Source: Epiperipatus broadwayi (Eukaryota > Onychophora > Udeonychophora > Euonychophora > Peripatidae). Taken from it: a stretch of 64,000 nucleotides of DNA. Each line of letters starts with the position of its first letter. Within the stretch, counting starts at the first letter, position 1. The stretch lies in contig JAQFVV010012396.1 of the NCBI GenBank assembly GCA_028023455.1, forward strand, positions 24,385,330-24,449,329. Reading direction: 5' to 3'. Of the stretch, positions 51,940 through 63,150 are shown piece after piece. The position numbers were made by a program, and so were the translations under genes. The notes below the pieces were generated by a model. That model was not told where the DNA came from and made no database searches. It saw nothing but the letters and a program-made list of their open reading frames with translations.

Positions 51940-52700
51940 TGGTTAGTCTGCTTTAGGCCACCACCAATTTTTGAAAATTGATAGAGTTTGTTGTAATATT
52001 TTGCAGGCATGGTCTGTACTCCTTTTTCCCTCAGGGGTTATTGGTGGTGGTCATTAAAGGTCTGGTTTATAGTACAGGCTGTTGACAATTGTTGCCACTA
52101 CCTGAAAATCTGCTAGGAGGGTACCTTGTCAAATTTTCTGTGCTGTTTTCCTCTCTGATAGGCTACTGTGCCTCCTTGATGAGTTAGTTTTGAGCAGTGT
52201 AGATCTGTGCTCATTATTTGTTAGGTTTTCCTTGTTGACTTTCAAATTTTGCACAGGAAGACCAAATTTGGTCTCTGCACATTTGAACTGTTAAATTGGG
52301 AGACAGAGGTATTTGGAATGGTCTTTGCATGGTCAGCTGTGGGTCAAAGGTTGTTGTCTTGTAGACTTTGGCCTTGGACCTCATTGCCTTTTGTCGTGGT
52401 TGGCATAATGCTGGATTTGTTGACCTATTCAGCTGAAGCTTGAGTCTTCACTTTGGGGCCCCAGGGTAAGATCATTGGGCTATGGATAACTTCTTGGCTG
52501 CTGGGCCATGTAGACCCATGTACAGATAAACATTAGGCAAGATTATAGTAACCCTTCTGTGGACATATTTGTTGTCTGAAGTGTGCCCTAACAAGATTAT
52601 GATGTTATGGTTTTTTTTGTACATTGATTGCTTTGTAATCATATTGGGTAAATAGACCCATAAAACTTCTATGTAATCTTTAATAATAAAGATTGCATTA
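51940..52700. other. Unidentified island of balanced base composition
   Basis: This stretch, especially 51990-52560, is close to 45% G+C by eye in a window near 25%. It begins after a T-rich tract with TTTTGCAG|GCATGG (about 52002), which resembles a splice acceptor. It ends near AATAATAAAG, which could serve as a poly(A) signal. Open pieces occur on plus (52249-52443, 64 codons, including ELLNWETEVFGMVFAWSAVG) and on minus (STDLHCSKLTHQGGTVAYQR). None is recognisable. It could be a terminal exon of a long non-coding RNA, a decayed retrocopy or an unknown repeat. Confidence 0.35.
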
Positions 52701-53744
52701 AAAGATGTATTTCATTTTGAATGAAATTCAATATTTTGTGACGTATCCTATGACATCAATAAACGTACAATATAATTATCATTTTAAAAATGTAATAGAC
52801 ATTTAAAAAGTTATTTTTAAAAAATTGTTACAATAAATAGATGTTTGTTAATCAAAATAATAAATACCAATTGTTAATCATCACTATGACAAAGATTATC
52901 CATATGTAGAGGAATGTTTTATTATTGATATATAAAACATGTTAAAAAACAATTTTCAGAATTATATGACTATCTTATCACTCACTTTGAGAAAATGGTT
53001 TATAAAGTGCTGTATTTTGTAGATTAGAAAGAAACACACTTTTTTCATGAACAAAAACTGAGGTTATGATTTAAAAATGGAATTATAAATAATATAGTAA
53101 AATAAATGAGAAATCTAATAAATATTAATTTTCAATAGATTTATATTTTGAAAATTTTAAATGGTTTATATATACATATTCACTGTAAATATATTTATTA
53201 TATTTGGTAATTGTAAAATATGAAAGATGCTGAATAAATATTGAGCAATGTTTAGTAAATGGCTAAGGCATTAACTTGTAACTGACCATACTTTAAAATG
53301 TCAAATATATAACACAAAATGATTATTAATAAAACGATAAAATAAAAGTTAAGCTATTATTATTTATATAGTTTTAAAATGATGCTAAAATAATCTAATG
53401 AACAGAGATCTGATTCCTCTTGAGGCCTTAATGTTCACTCCATTTTTTTGTTATTGCAGCTTTTATTACTATGTGAGTATTCATGTAGTACATAATCATG
53501 AATGGGCAGCCCATCAGCATGCATTAGTCAATGTTGTGAGATTATTGGCTTTTTACCTCTGAGTTTAAATCAAGAAACATTATAGTATTCTCAGTGACTT
53601 CATAGTTTTTAACTGAAATATCAATTCAGTGTTCTTGAAGGCAGAATGAAAAAAAAATAATTTTTCCAATAGATATTTACAATTATAAAAACAAAAATAA
53701 ATTGTTGCATTTATTCCCAGGAGGCTGTTGAATTACCAAGGCAG
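52701..53744. other. AT-rich stretch, no gene seen
   Basis: No coding frame or repeat family recognised. Confidence 0.5.
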
Positions 53745-54900
53745 TGATTGGTGTCCAAAGGTGGAGATGCTATGAATCAATCCCCTAATTGCAGATCCAG
53801 CCTGCATTTAATGATGGACTTTTAGTTTATTATGTACAACTGTATATCACTTTCAAGTGAAGAAAGATTGCATGAATTAATAGAAGTCTCTCATGTTAAA
53901 TGAGATATTATTGGCCTTTGTGAAGTTAAAAGAAAAGATGAACCTCTAAACATCACATGATTACCATCTCTTATGCTAGCACATAACTGTTAAACAGGCA
54001 AAACTCTTCATAAAGCAGTGTCACCCTGTGCCAATCAGAATAATCAATGGATGCCAGAAGGCTCATGCATAAAGTCCCCATCTAGTGCCTACTCATCCAA
54101 CATCCCCAGACTAGTTTCTGGTTTGTGGCCATCATCAGTGAGGAGCCAGGCCACAAGCCAGAAACTAGTATGGGCATGTTGGATGAGTAGGCACTAGATG
54201 AAGATTTTATGCACAGGCCTTCTGGAATCCATTGATTACTCTGGTTGGCACAGGTTGGCACTGCTGTATGGAAAGTTTGGCCTGTTTAAGAAAAGATGAG
54301 ACAATAGTGGACTTGTATTACAAAGGTATAAATATTATAAGTACAAGTAGGATTCATTATAAATAAAAAGTGGAAGAACAAGATTGTTAAGATTGATTGT
54401 GTATAGAACAGAGTAGCAAAAGTTCAACTTAATAGCAGATAACAAATGCAGATAATTCAGGTTTATTCCCAACAAGTTGTTATAATAAATATAGTAGTAG
54501 AGAACATTTTATGGATGTGAAACAGTCTTTTGATCAGACCAAACAACATTTTAAAATTGTTATGGGGGTTTTAATGCTGTAATTAGTAAAACTGAAAGAT
54601 AAATGAGCCGAAGATAAATTTGGTTATGGTAATAGAAATGATAGAGGACATAAACTTATGAATTTTTTCAGAAGAAAAACTTTGTTATGATTTGTATTTT
54701 GAAAAAATGTTCAACAGGATTGGGAATGAAAGCATCCAAATAAAAGTACAGTAGAAATGTATTATATTTTAAGATCAGAAACAGTTTTGAGATATGTATT
54801 TTCTGTTTATAAAATTCAACACAGGAAGTAATCATTGATTAATGAGTGATAAGATACATGTTAATACAAAACTAGAGACAAAAGATTTTAAGAAAAACAA
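53745..54900 (+). pseudogene. RTE-like LINE, decayed endonuclease region, interrupted by PAL1
   Basis: The plus strand reads IIGLCEVKRKDE at 53907-53942, matching the APE-type endonuclease motif (xxGLSEvRrk.e). After the inserted PAL1 it continues with GFIINKKWKNKIV, NRVAKVQLNSR.QMQIIQVY (family: RV..L.L......iiqvYAPT) and GGFNA at about 54560-54578 (family GDFNA). Further on are EDINL..F..EK and FNRIGNES. Many stops and shifts. The active-site Glu is retained in CEV, but the Asp of GDFNA has become Gly. The reverse-transcriptase part is not nearby. Confidence 0.75.
53930..54299 (-). mobile_element. PAL1, compact palindrome nested in the LINE, with 12-bp TSD
   Basis: Body 53942-54287 (346 bp), flanked by exact repeats AAGAAAAGATGA (53930-53941 and 54288-54299) that derive from the LINE codons around VKRKDE. 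The tail is at the left (CATCACATGATTACCATCTC), then the left arm starting AAACAGGCAAAACTC. The right arm ends GAAAGTTTGGCCTGTTT. The arms (about 145 bp) meet almost without a loop around GGCCATCATCAGTGAGGAGC. Because the host LINE frame resumes after the TSD, insertion and termini are unambiguous. This is the best type copy of the family. Confidence 0.88.
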
Positions 54901-55734
54901 TATTTACAATTGATATTCCTAATATTCAGAAATATTCTGTGAGAGTACCATATGAGCCTCATCTAAAACAATTTGTGTTTCTTTGTGAACATAACTGTGC
55001 CTATATCGAATCAACAGATATAAATAACATACACCTATCTTAAGCTTTTCATGTATCAGTTATATACATAAACTAATTAATATTATAAGAATAATTCTAA
55101 AAATGAATTATTCTAATTTGTTTATACACACACATAAATAAATGTTTCTAACTAATAGTATTTTTTTATTAACAAAAACTTGACATTGACAAAGCCGTAA
55201 CTCATCATTGCATTTTATCAGTTGAAACAAAGGAAATAAACATTTGGGGTTCATTACAAATTGCATATTTTAAACAATAGAGAGAGTGAGCATGATTATG
55301 TTATATGCTTGCAGAAATTAATCCAGTATAAAAATGAACTAATATTGTTATATAATAACCTTCTATTTAGTTATCAAGGCAATAACTATGTCTGTAAATT
55401 TAAATGTGTTTGAATTTAGAATACATTTAAGAAAAAAGGAAGATTCACTATTTTAAAACTGTCTTCAAGTAATTAATTTACTTACTTTTAATATTGTAAA
55501 GAACTATAAAAAATAATCATTGAAATCAACAAGGTTATAAGAGTTATCAATGTCTTCGAAATGAGTTTTCAAAATATATGTTTAAAAAAACAAAAAATTA
55601 TAAAGATGTTCTTTGGCTAGACAATTTATGCCAAGGATATCTGCTGATGTTTTAAACCTGAACATGTAAATTTATTCCTACTTAATACCTAAGGTATAAT
55701 CATCGTAATTTCCACTAAAAAAGTTGCCTTAATA
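54901..55734. other. AT-rich stretch, no gene seen
   Basis: Nothing recognised. Confidence 0.5.
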
Positions 55735-55929
55735 ATGGAGTATTATATTGAAGAAGATTTTAAATATTTTACTATGCAAATATTTAAAAGAATGAATATT
55801 TGGATTACCTCTTCGAAGGATGATCAAGGAACTTTACCTTTCAACATTTGTCATCATTTTATTTCATCTAAGGAGGAATATGAAACCATTATTCTTTCGC
55901 ATCTTGGAATACTTCGTTGTGCACTTTAA
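55735..55929 (+). other. Unidentified 64-codon open frame
   Basis: It starts MEYYIEEDFKYFTMQIFKRM and ends GILRCAL. Composition is mixed and charged with no simple repeat, which is atypical for chance frames here. There is no identifiable domain, promoter or splice context. A chance frame or a decayed exon; unresolved. Confidence 0.15.
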
Positions 55930-56584
55930 TAACACTTAAACTTTATTTCCTTTGGGGATAATTATATTTACATGGAAAAATTACTTCGTATATTAAATTG
56001 GAGAACTGATAAGATGAACATTTTATTTTTATTTATTTAATAAAATTTAGATGTTGATATTTTGATATATGCTGTGATGAAAGTGATGGCTGACTAAGGT
56101 AAAAGTTTTTAAATTATTTCAATTTGGAAGTAAGTTTTATTATATTCCAAATTGAACTTTACCTGACAATTATCATAATTTCTTTTTAAACAATAACATA
56201 ATTAATATCAGAATACATTCTATTATTAATCTAATGTGAATGAATGTTATCTTATATAGACATATAACAAACACTGAATCATTTTAATGATACAATACAT
56301 AGATTTATAATGTATGGTGGTATTATTTATTGTACACATGATTTTAAATTATATATATGTAAATAATTACATTATGTTTTTTTTCTGAATGTTAAATAGT
56401 TTATTATTGTATATATATAAGCACAGATTATAATTCTAAATTTTAATATTTTTATTATTTATGTGATATTTTTGTTTTTATTACGGATTAAAATGTATTA
56501 AATTTGATTTTAAAATTAAACAGGTCTTGTTTGTTTATTTTATTTAGTCATTTTATAAAACCAATAATTATAAATATACACAGT

Positions 56585-56623
<39 letters not shown>

Positions 56624-56709
56624 TGAATCAACTTAGTGATTTAATATTTATAAAAAAGTTATATATAGCTTATACTAAATTTATCATTACTATGGGATAT
56701 TTGTGAAAT
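55930..56709. other. AT-rich stretch with a (CA)n(TA)n microsatellite
   Basis: (CA)n at about 56587-56602 followed by (TA)n to about 56622. Otherwise nothing. Confidence 0.6.
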
Positions 56710-56715
56710 GCCTAA

Positions 56716-56890
56716 AGAGAGTCAATTGCAATTTCTACTCTAGCTCGAATTCCGAGAGTAATGAGGTTATTAATAAAGGAGTGGATTGGATTATATTTTA
56801 AATCAATCATCCATGGCATTCTATAAGAAGTCTCAAAGTCGGAATATAGGTAGATGTAGCTTCCTCTAGTCCTGAAAAGGATCGTCCCAT
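56716..56890 (-). pseudogene. Decayed coding fragment of unknown family
   Basis: On minus, RSFSGLEEATSTYIPTLRLL then IECHG is read from about 56886 to 56810. After stops it continues as NPIHSFINNLITLGIRARVE then IAIDSL (about 56790 to 56716). The two pieces are in different frames. Residue composition is protein-like, but I recognise no family. It may be a transposon-protein remnant. Confidence 0.25.
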
Positions 56891-58002
56891 TATAATTCTA
56901 ATGAATTTATATTAGAACTTGCAAATTGTTTTCAACATTAATAGATTTTGAACATGATTCAGATTTGAACAGAATTATCAGGAAATACCTGATCCACTTT
57001 TAAAAACTACAACAAAGATAGTTAATAAAAAATTAGCAACTGAGCAGTAAAATTTCTACTGAGACTAGAAAATTTATGAAGAAAAGAACAAATATGAAAA
57101 TAATTTAAGTTATTTATATAAAGCTCAATCATACTATATTAGAAATATAACCAATTGCATGTCACTAGAAGAAATTCAAATACAGAAACAGATCTTATCA
57201 GTATCACGTATTGTTAGATTATTTCACTGGCACTACACATGAAACAAGTAATTCTGAACAAAGAATAACAAAATCTGATCTAATATAATGTTAGGTAATA
57301 CAGATAAGTTGTGTTTTCTATGTTTGAATTTCAGCTAATGATATATAACACATTTTATTTTTTATAAAATACATTTTGGCAGTTTTCAAATTTTAAAAAT
57401 GATTATTGTATTAACATTTCTTTTTACACATATTTTAAAATATGTTTATTTATTAATATCATAGTTGGTTTAGTTTCACAATTTTTGATTTTATTAGTGT
57501 GAATATCAATATATTTAAAATCATTGAAGCCTATAGGTAAGAGGATTACCTATGCTGCTTTATTCAGACTTTTATTTGTTTCATACATAGCATTGCTAAA
57601 TAATCTAATGATAGCTGTTTTTATATTATATTTCAGAAAGTGATGTACTATTGGCTTTATTTCTTATAATAGTTTATATATCTTATGCATATATATTATA
57701 CCACTATCTTAAGCTCTACATATTCATAATAACATTTGTTGAGAAGGTTTCAAAATTAATTGAAAAAATAAAACATAAAAATAAAATCAATATGACTAAA
57801 ATAAGTTTTGTAAAAAGAAATGAAGGTTTTAATAAATAATATGAAAGGCAGAATAAGTTTGAGAGTTGTTGTTTTTAAAAGTTTAGTGGGTTTTTTTTTA
57901 TAAAGAAAATACAGTTAGCCCAGGGGAAAGTTAATCCCTGCATCATTCGTAAAGTTTTACAAATTAATTTAAGAGTAATTTGGGTGAGGGAATTTAACAT
58001 GG
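56891..58002. other. AT-rich stretch, no gene seen
   Basis: A 62-codon frame at 57651-57839 is unsupported. Confidence 0.5.
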
Positions 58003-59680
58003 AAAAGTTAAAAGTATTTATAATTATAAAGTATTTGAACTCAAGCACCCTTCAACTATCCACACTATCTCATACAACTGATACACATGACCACACACAT
58101 GTAGAAAAAATAAATAATCACCAATATATGTATTTCATGATAAATCAGCACCCATCAGTTGGACCAGATTATTATCTCTCACACATATATAATCAGTGCT
58201 TCACACTTTAATGGACAGGCTTTAATCTACTCCAACCTCCAACTTTTCAGCCATCCATATCATTGAAAATCTGAGATAGAAAGCCCAAATCCCATGCTGA
58301 TGCTAATATTACTGCCATAGCTATGTTGAACTCAAGTCACTCTGACCCCTCATGTATAGGACCTTATCCATTTAAATGCATAGAAAAGGGATGACATGAT
58401 ACAAGCTATGTATGTAAATATTTAAAAACTAGGCTCTCTTCACAAACCTGGAGCTTAATTGTAAATATAGTGGACTTAAACTCAGATTTTCAAGCATCAT
58501 TCAACTATTCACACTATCTAATACAACTGATACACATGACCACACATATGTAGAAAAGATAACTAATCACCCATATATGTATTTCATGCTAAACCAACAC
58601 TCATCATTGGTGCAGATTATTCACACTTTAATGGACAGGTTTCAATCGACTCCAACCTCCACCTTTTCAGCTATCCATATCATTGAAAATCTGAGATAGA
58701 AAGCCCAAATCCTATGCTGATGCCAACATTATTGCCATATTCATGTTGTCCTCAAGTCACTCTGGCCCCTCATGTATAGGTCATATCCATTTAAATGAAT
58801 AGAAGATGGATGGGCAGGATACAAACTACGTATGTAAATATTTGAAAACCAGGCATCAGAATGGGATTTGGGCTTTCTATCACAGATTTTCAATGATATG
58901 GATGGATAAAAATTTAGAAGTGAGAGTAGATTACCGCCTGTCCATTAAAGTGTGAAGATCTGCTATCTTAATATAAACTGAGTACTGATTATATATCTGT
59001 GGGAAATGATAATCTGGACCAACTGATGATTACTAGTTCAGCACAAAATATGTATATTGGTGATTATTTATTTTTTCTACACATGTCTGGTCATGTGTAG
59101 CAATTGTATGAGATAGTGTGAATAATTGATGGGGGCTTAAAAGACAGTTCAAATCCCCTATATTTACAATTAAGCTCTAGGTTTGTGAAGTGCCTGCTTT
59201 TCAAATATTTACATACATAGCTTGTATCATGTCCATCCCTCTTCTATGCATTTAAATGGATAAGGTCTTATACATGAGGGGTCAGAGTGATTTCAGGTCA
59301 ACATGGGTATGGTAATAATATTGGCATCAGCATGGTATTTGGGCTTTCCATCTCAGATTTTCAATGATATGGATGGCTGAAAAGTGGGAGGTTGGAGTAG
59401 ATTGAAGCTTGTCCATTAAAGTATGAAGATTTGCTATCTTAATATAACTGAATACTGATTATAATCTGGACCATCTTATGAGTGCTGATTTAGCATGAAA
59501 TACCTATATTGGTGATTATTTATCTTTTTTACATGTGTGTGATCATGTGTATCAGTTGTATGAGATAGTGTGGATAGTTGAAGGTGCTTGAAAGTCTGAG
59601 TTCAAATCCCCTATATTTGCAATTAAGCTCCACATTTGTGAAGAGTGCCTGGTATTCAAATATTTAAAAGTTAAAAGTAT
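58003..59680. mobile_element. PAL2, complete 1.65-kb palindrome of tandem units, with 15-bp TSD
   Basis: Body 58018-59665, flanked by exact direct repeats AAAAGTTAAAAGTAT (58003-58017 and 59666-59680). Two forward units of about 450 bp (from 58025 and 58477) are followed by two inverted units. The switch is near 58853, where CCAGGCATCAGAATGGGATT reverses the earlier AAATCCCATGCTGATGC. Shared blocks include TCAACTATCCACACTATCTC, AATAATCACCAATATATG, TTCACACTTTAATGGACAGG and CATATCATTGAAAATCTGAG. No coding frame survives. The exact TSD at both ends shows the whole palindrome moved, or was copied, as one unit. Confidence 0.8.
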
Positions 59681-60034
59681 AAAAGTTTAAAAATAAATAT
59701 TTTACATGAAATTAAAATACTCTCTTTTCATTTAATTTAAAAAAAATGAAAATATATATCTTCAAAAACAACTTGATTTTGAAATATACATTAAGATGTG
59801 TATACATGTGTATGTATAAAAAGAAATTGAATTTTAAAAAAAAAGAAAATGAAAAATAAAGTTTGTAATATAAAAAATTATGTTAAATTCAAAGTCGGCT
59901 ACAAATAAACAATGTAAATAATTAAAAAGTGAGATCTTATCATAAGTAAGCTAATCTAATAAGGAATGTGAGCAGATAATGGGGAATTTAATTAATCAAA
60001 AAGAATGTTGAATCAAGCTGAACAATAAGATTAA
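59681..60034. other. AT-rich stretch, no feature seen
   Basis: Nothing recognised before the TATA box at 60040. Confidence 0.5.
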
Positions 60035-60039
60035 TAGCA

Positions 60040-60075
60040 TATAAATAGGCCTGGAAAAAAGATCATCACCAGAGA
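60040..60075 (+). promoter_or_regulatory. Candidate TATA-box promoter
   Basis: TATAAATA followed by GGCC (60040-60051), with CATCACCAGA, a possible initiator, about 25-30 bp downstream. Composition turns markedly GC-richer exactly from the inferred start site. Confidence 0.4.
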
Positions 60076-60277
60076 TCAGATAATTTTTCAACAGTGATAT
60101 TCCAGCAGTACAAATAAATTTTTATTTTGAGAAAGCCAAGAAAAAACATGTGTTGCTAATAAAAAGTAAGCTGTGTATTCCAGTCTCTGAATGCTCTAAC
60201 TTATCTGAAAGTCTCCAATTAGCCACCATGAATATCTAACAACCTGAGCCATTTAAACCTTTGTCTTCTGGACTGAA

Positions 60278-60390
60278 ATGCAGCAAGGAACCACATTCAT
60301 CTTTAAATCAAAAATCCAACTGGTTGATACAACCTGCATCATACAGGAAGAAGTAGCCGTATATCCAGAGAAATGTTTAAAAATCTATAG
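60278..60390 (+). CDS. Candidate first coding exon, partial
   Basis: From ATG 60278 the frame reads MQQGTTFIFKSKIQLVDTTC then IIQEEVAVYPEKCLKIYR. It meets a good splice-donor sequence CTATAG|GTAACAGT at 60390/60391, so the exon would end in a split codon. It lies about 205 bp after the inferred start site of the TATA promoter at 60040. No matching acceptor or second exon was found within the window. Short upstream ATG frames (for example at 60228) weaken the case. Alternatives are a solo LTR or a decayed element: an AATAAA at 60481 would suit a U3-R-U5 layout. I do not recognise the peptide. Confidence 0.25.
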
Positions 60391-60869
60391 GTAACAGTAA
60401 TTATTTTTTATTATTATTCCCATTCCCATTGTGTCTTTAGTATATTGTAGCCATTGCAATCTTTGAAACCTCCAGAGTCAAATAAACTGAACTCTATAAT
60501 CAATATAAAACAATTATTTATGTGCAGGTTTAGTGTGATGAACTGATATTGATAGAACTTTCTTAAGCATACAAATATCTTATTGTAAAATATATGTGTG
60601 TGATGTAAAGTTTTAATGCTTGGTATTTATTTATGTTTTATGTTTATTGGTAATATGTGTGAATGATATATAATGTTATGTATTATTATTTTATTCAAAG
60701 AAGAAATGATGAATGAATTCATAATTTAGTTATCATTTAATTTTAAAATATTTAAAGTAAATTATTTTGAAAATTAGTATTTGTTGGTCGATTCTTTTAC
60801 TTATACCACTAATTAAAGCAGTTTATTGAATTACTTTTTCGATTGAGCTAGTCATGGGATATTTTAATC
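60391..60869. other. AT-rich stretch; AATAAA at 60481
   Basis: A possible poly(A) signal AATAAA at 60481-60486 in a less AT-rich context. Otherwise nothing. Confidence 0.4.
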
Positions 60870-60984
60870 GCTAGATTATGGGCCTACCATCCAGGCATGT
60901 TAGTTACTTGTTGTAATTAGCTGGCACCTGAGATTTACCTCTAAACAAATAATATGCTTTGGATGGTAGGGGTTTGAATCTAGC
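60870..60984 (+). repeat. tRNA-like inverted repeat
   Basis: GCTAGATTATGGGCCTACCA (from 60870) is the approximate inverse of ATGCTTTGGATGGTAGGGGT...TGAATCTAGC (60954-60984). The right arm contains GGTTTGAATCT, a box B-like sequence, and CTGGCACCTGAG about 50 nt upstream is box A-like. It is probably a decayed tRNA-derived retroposon with an inverted partner, the same pattern as at 24.68 kb. Confidence 0.4.
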
Positions 60985-61499
60985 AGTTGAAGTGGGCCAT
61001 GGTCGGGAAATGTGATCAAGTTATGCTTTTCATAGCTCAGTCTCCTCTGCTTGAAGGGCTGGTTCATTCATGTAATTTTTATAATAAAAATATAAAAATT
61101 AAAGTTATGTTTAAAAAAGATTAAAGCACAATTAGACAGTGTCTATTTGAATGGACCTGGTTCAATATATAATGATCACGTCTCTTAAGTTTTTTGCTAT
61201 ATGTAAGCTAAACATCCAACAATGACATCTCTCTGTATGATAATTCTATTTGTTTCTCTTGGAGTTATATAGATGGAGGCCCATTTATAAATATTATTGT
61301 GATGATTGTGTGACATTATCATGAGTGACAACAATGAACAATGCTGGCAAATTTATAATTTGTTGGAAAATATATATAGAATAGAGAATCTTGATTTTTT
61401 ATAATAATCTCTTATAATGTTTATTTATTACAAAATAGCTATCAAGATAAATAAAAGTTGTTAGACCATTTATTTGAGTTATTTTAAAATACACATTAC
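60985..61499. other. No gene seen
   Basis: 60985-61070 is somewhat GC-richer and may be the body of the SINE-like sequence to its left. The rest is AT-rich. Confidence 0.4.
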
Positions 61500-63150
61500 A
61501 TATGTCCATATTTATGGATAGTTATTATCATCATAATTTTCACCCATTATCAATTTACTGCAAGATGAAGACCCCTCCAAGTTCTGGTGATTTTTTTTTA
61601 TCCATAGACTCTCTTCTCGACATTAAAGCACACACTTTCTTATTTTATCCATCCATCTCACACATGGTCTTTTTCTGTATCTTTTACAATCTCTAGAAAA
61701 TCCAGTTTAAGATTTTAACTATTCATCTATTATCATTTTCCTAGCAATATATCCAGCTTAACTCCACTTCAATCTCTTAATTCTTTCAATGATATCAGTA
61801 ATGTCAGTTTGTTCTCTTACTCATTTTTAGTAAGTTTTTGTTCCTCCTAGCATGCTTTTCTCCATACTTCTTTAAGTGGTTTAACATCTCTATATTGCAC
61901 TTTGTTAAATGACCAAGTCTCAGATCCATAATTAAGAACAGATAAAATACATTTATTAAAAGAAATATTTATTAAAATCCTTTCTTTTTTAATACGTAGG
62001 CATATTTCCTTTTAATATTAAGTTATTTCTACCAAAATATTCCAACCAAGTTTAATTCTGTGATTAATTTTATCCATTATTTTTCCAACTGTAATAATAA
62101 TTAAACAAAGGTTTTTGTAGTTGTTATTAAACAAAGGATTTTGTAATTGTTGAACTTCTAACTCATCATTATCAATCTTTTCAAAAAATTTATTGAACAT
62201 TACTTGTCTTTTTAATGCCTACCTTTAGCCTTACTTTCCTGAAGCTCTGTAGCATTATTTGCAAAAATAACTACATCATATAGATATATTTTAGAGATTG
62301 TGGTCTGGGTCAACTAATGAGTGCTGGTTCAGTGCAAAATATACATTTTATCATAGACTTTGTTTTATAAGTCTTTGGTTATATGTTTACAATTGCATCC
62401 CTCCACAAAGTGTTAAAAGTGGATAAAAACCAGTACTTACTTTGCACAAAAGTGATGCAGTGAAAATTACAGTACACAAATATTACTTATTATTAGATAA
62501 TCTTTTGTCTAATGAATGACTAATGAAAATTACTGAGAGATCTATAATTTTTAATATTTTCTTTATCGTCTTTTTAAAATATTAATATTAATACTGCATT
62601 ATCACAATCTTTTGGTACATCTTTATCATTTACACATTTTCTATATAACTTTGCCAATTTTTTTTTATTTCTTCAGATGCTTCTTTTAAGATATTGATTA
62701 TAATTCTATCATTATCTGGAGCTTTTCCCTTTTTCATGAATTTAATTATGTCTCATTTCTTATTTGTCTGAAGGATTGTAATGATGGTATATTATAAGAT
62801 GTGATATGTTGGACTATTTCTATCATTCATGAGCGAATGTTGAATGTATAGAAAATTTTAAACTTTATTTAAACTTTCCAAATACAAACAACTTTTTAGT
62901 AATACCCTGTATTGTCTATTTGTATGTTATTATTAACAAGTTGTTTGTATTTGGAAAGTTTAAAATTTTTTATACATTCAACATTCACTTCTTCATTTAA
63001 AATTTTGGACAATTCAGATGTTACAGGTTGAACTTTTCCTTATTCTTTATTACTATATAATTATTGATAGACTTCTTCTAGACATTTCATGATGTCATCT
63101 CTCTTTTTAGTAATAATTGTATGTGACAAAAGATTTTATTTTTTAATTTT
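61500..63150 (-). pseudogene. RTE-like LINE, decayed, minus strand
   Basis: Read on minus. The N-terminal reverse-transcriptase region is KGKAPDNDRIIINILKEASE then EIKK, and KLAKLYRKCVNDKDVPKDCD then NAVLILI (about 62745-62570); the family pattern is GKAPG.DGI..E.LK and W..A.I.LI. The central part, with motif A and the catalytic YxDD-like box, is missing or replaced at about 62290-62560. C-terminal pieces are KINHRIKLGWNIL (about 62080), VLNYGSETWSF (about 61940-61905; family VLTYGSETW), VREQTDITDIIERIKRLKWS (about 61830) and CVRWMDKIRK (about 61650). Many stops. It carries a local hairpin at 62835-62987. Confidence 0.75.
62835..62987. repeat. Inverted duplication hairpin inside the LINE region
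   Basis: GAATGTTGAATGTATA and AACTTTCCAAATACAAACAA on the left (62835-62904) pair with the right arm 62928-62987 around a spacer of about 23 nt. The left arm has an extra 11-13 bp short duplication (TTTAAACTT repeated). Near-perfect pairing suggests a recent local event. Confidence 0.8.
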
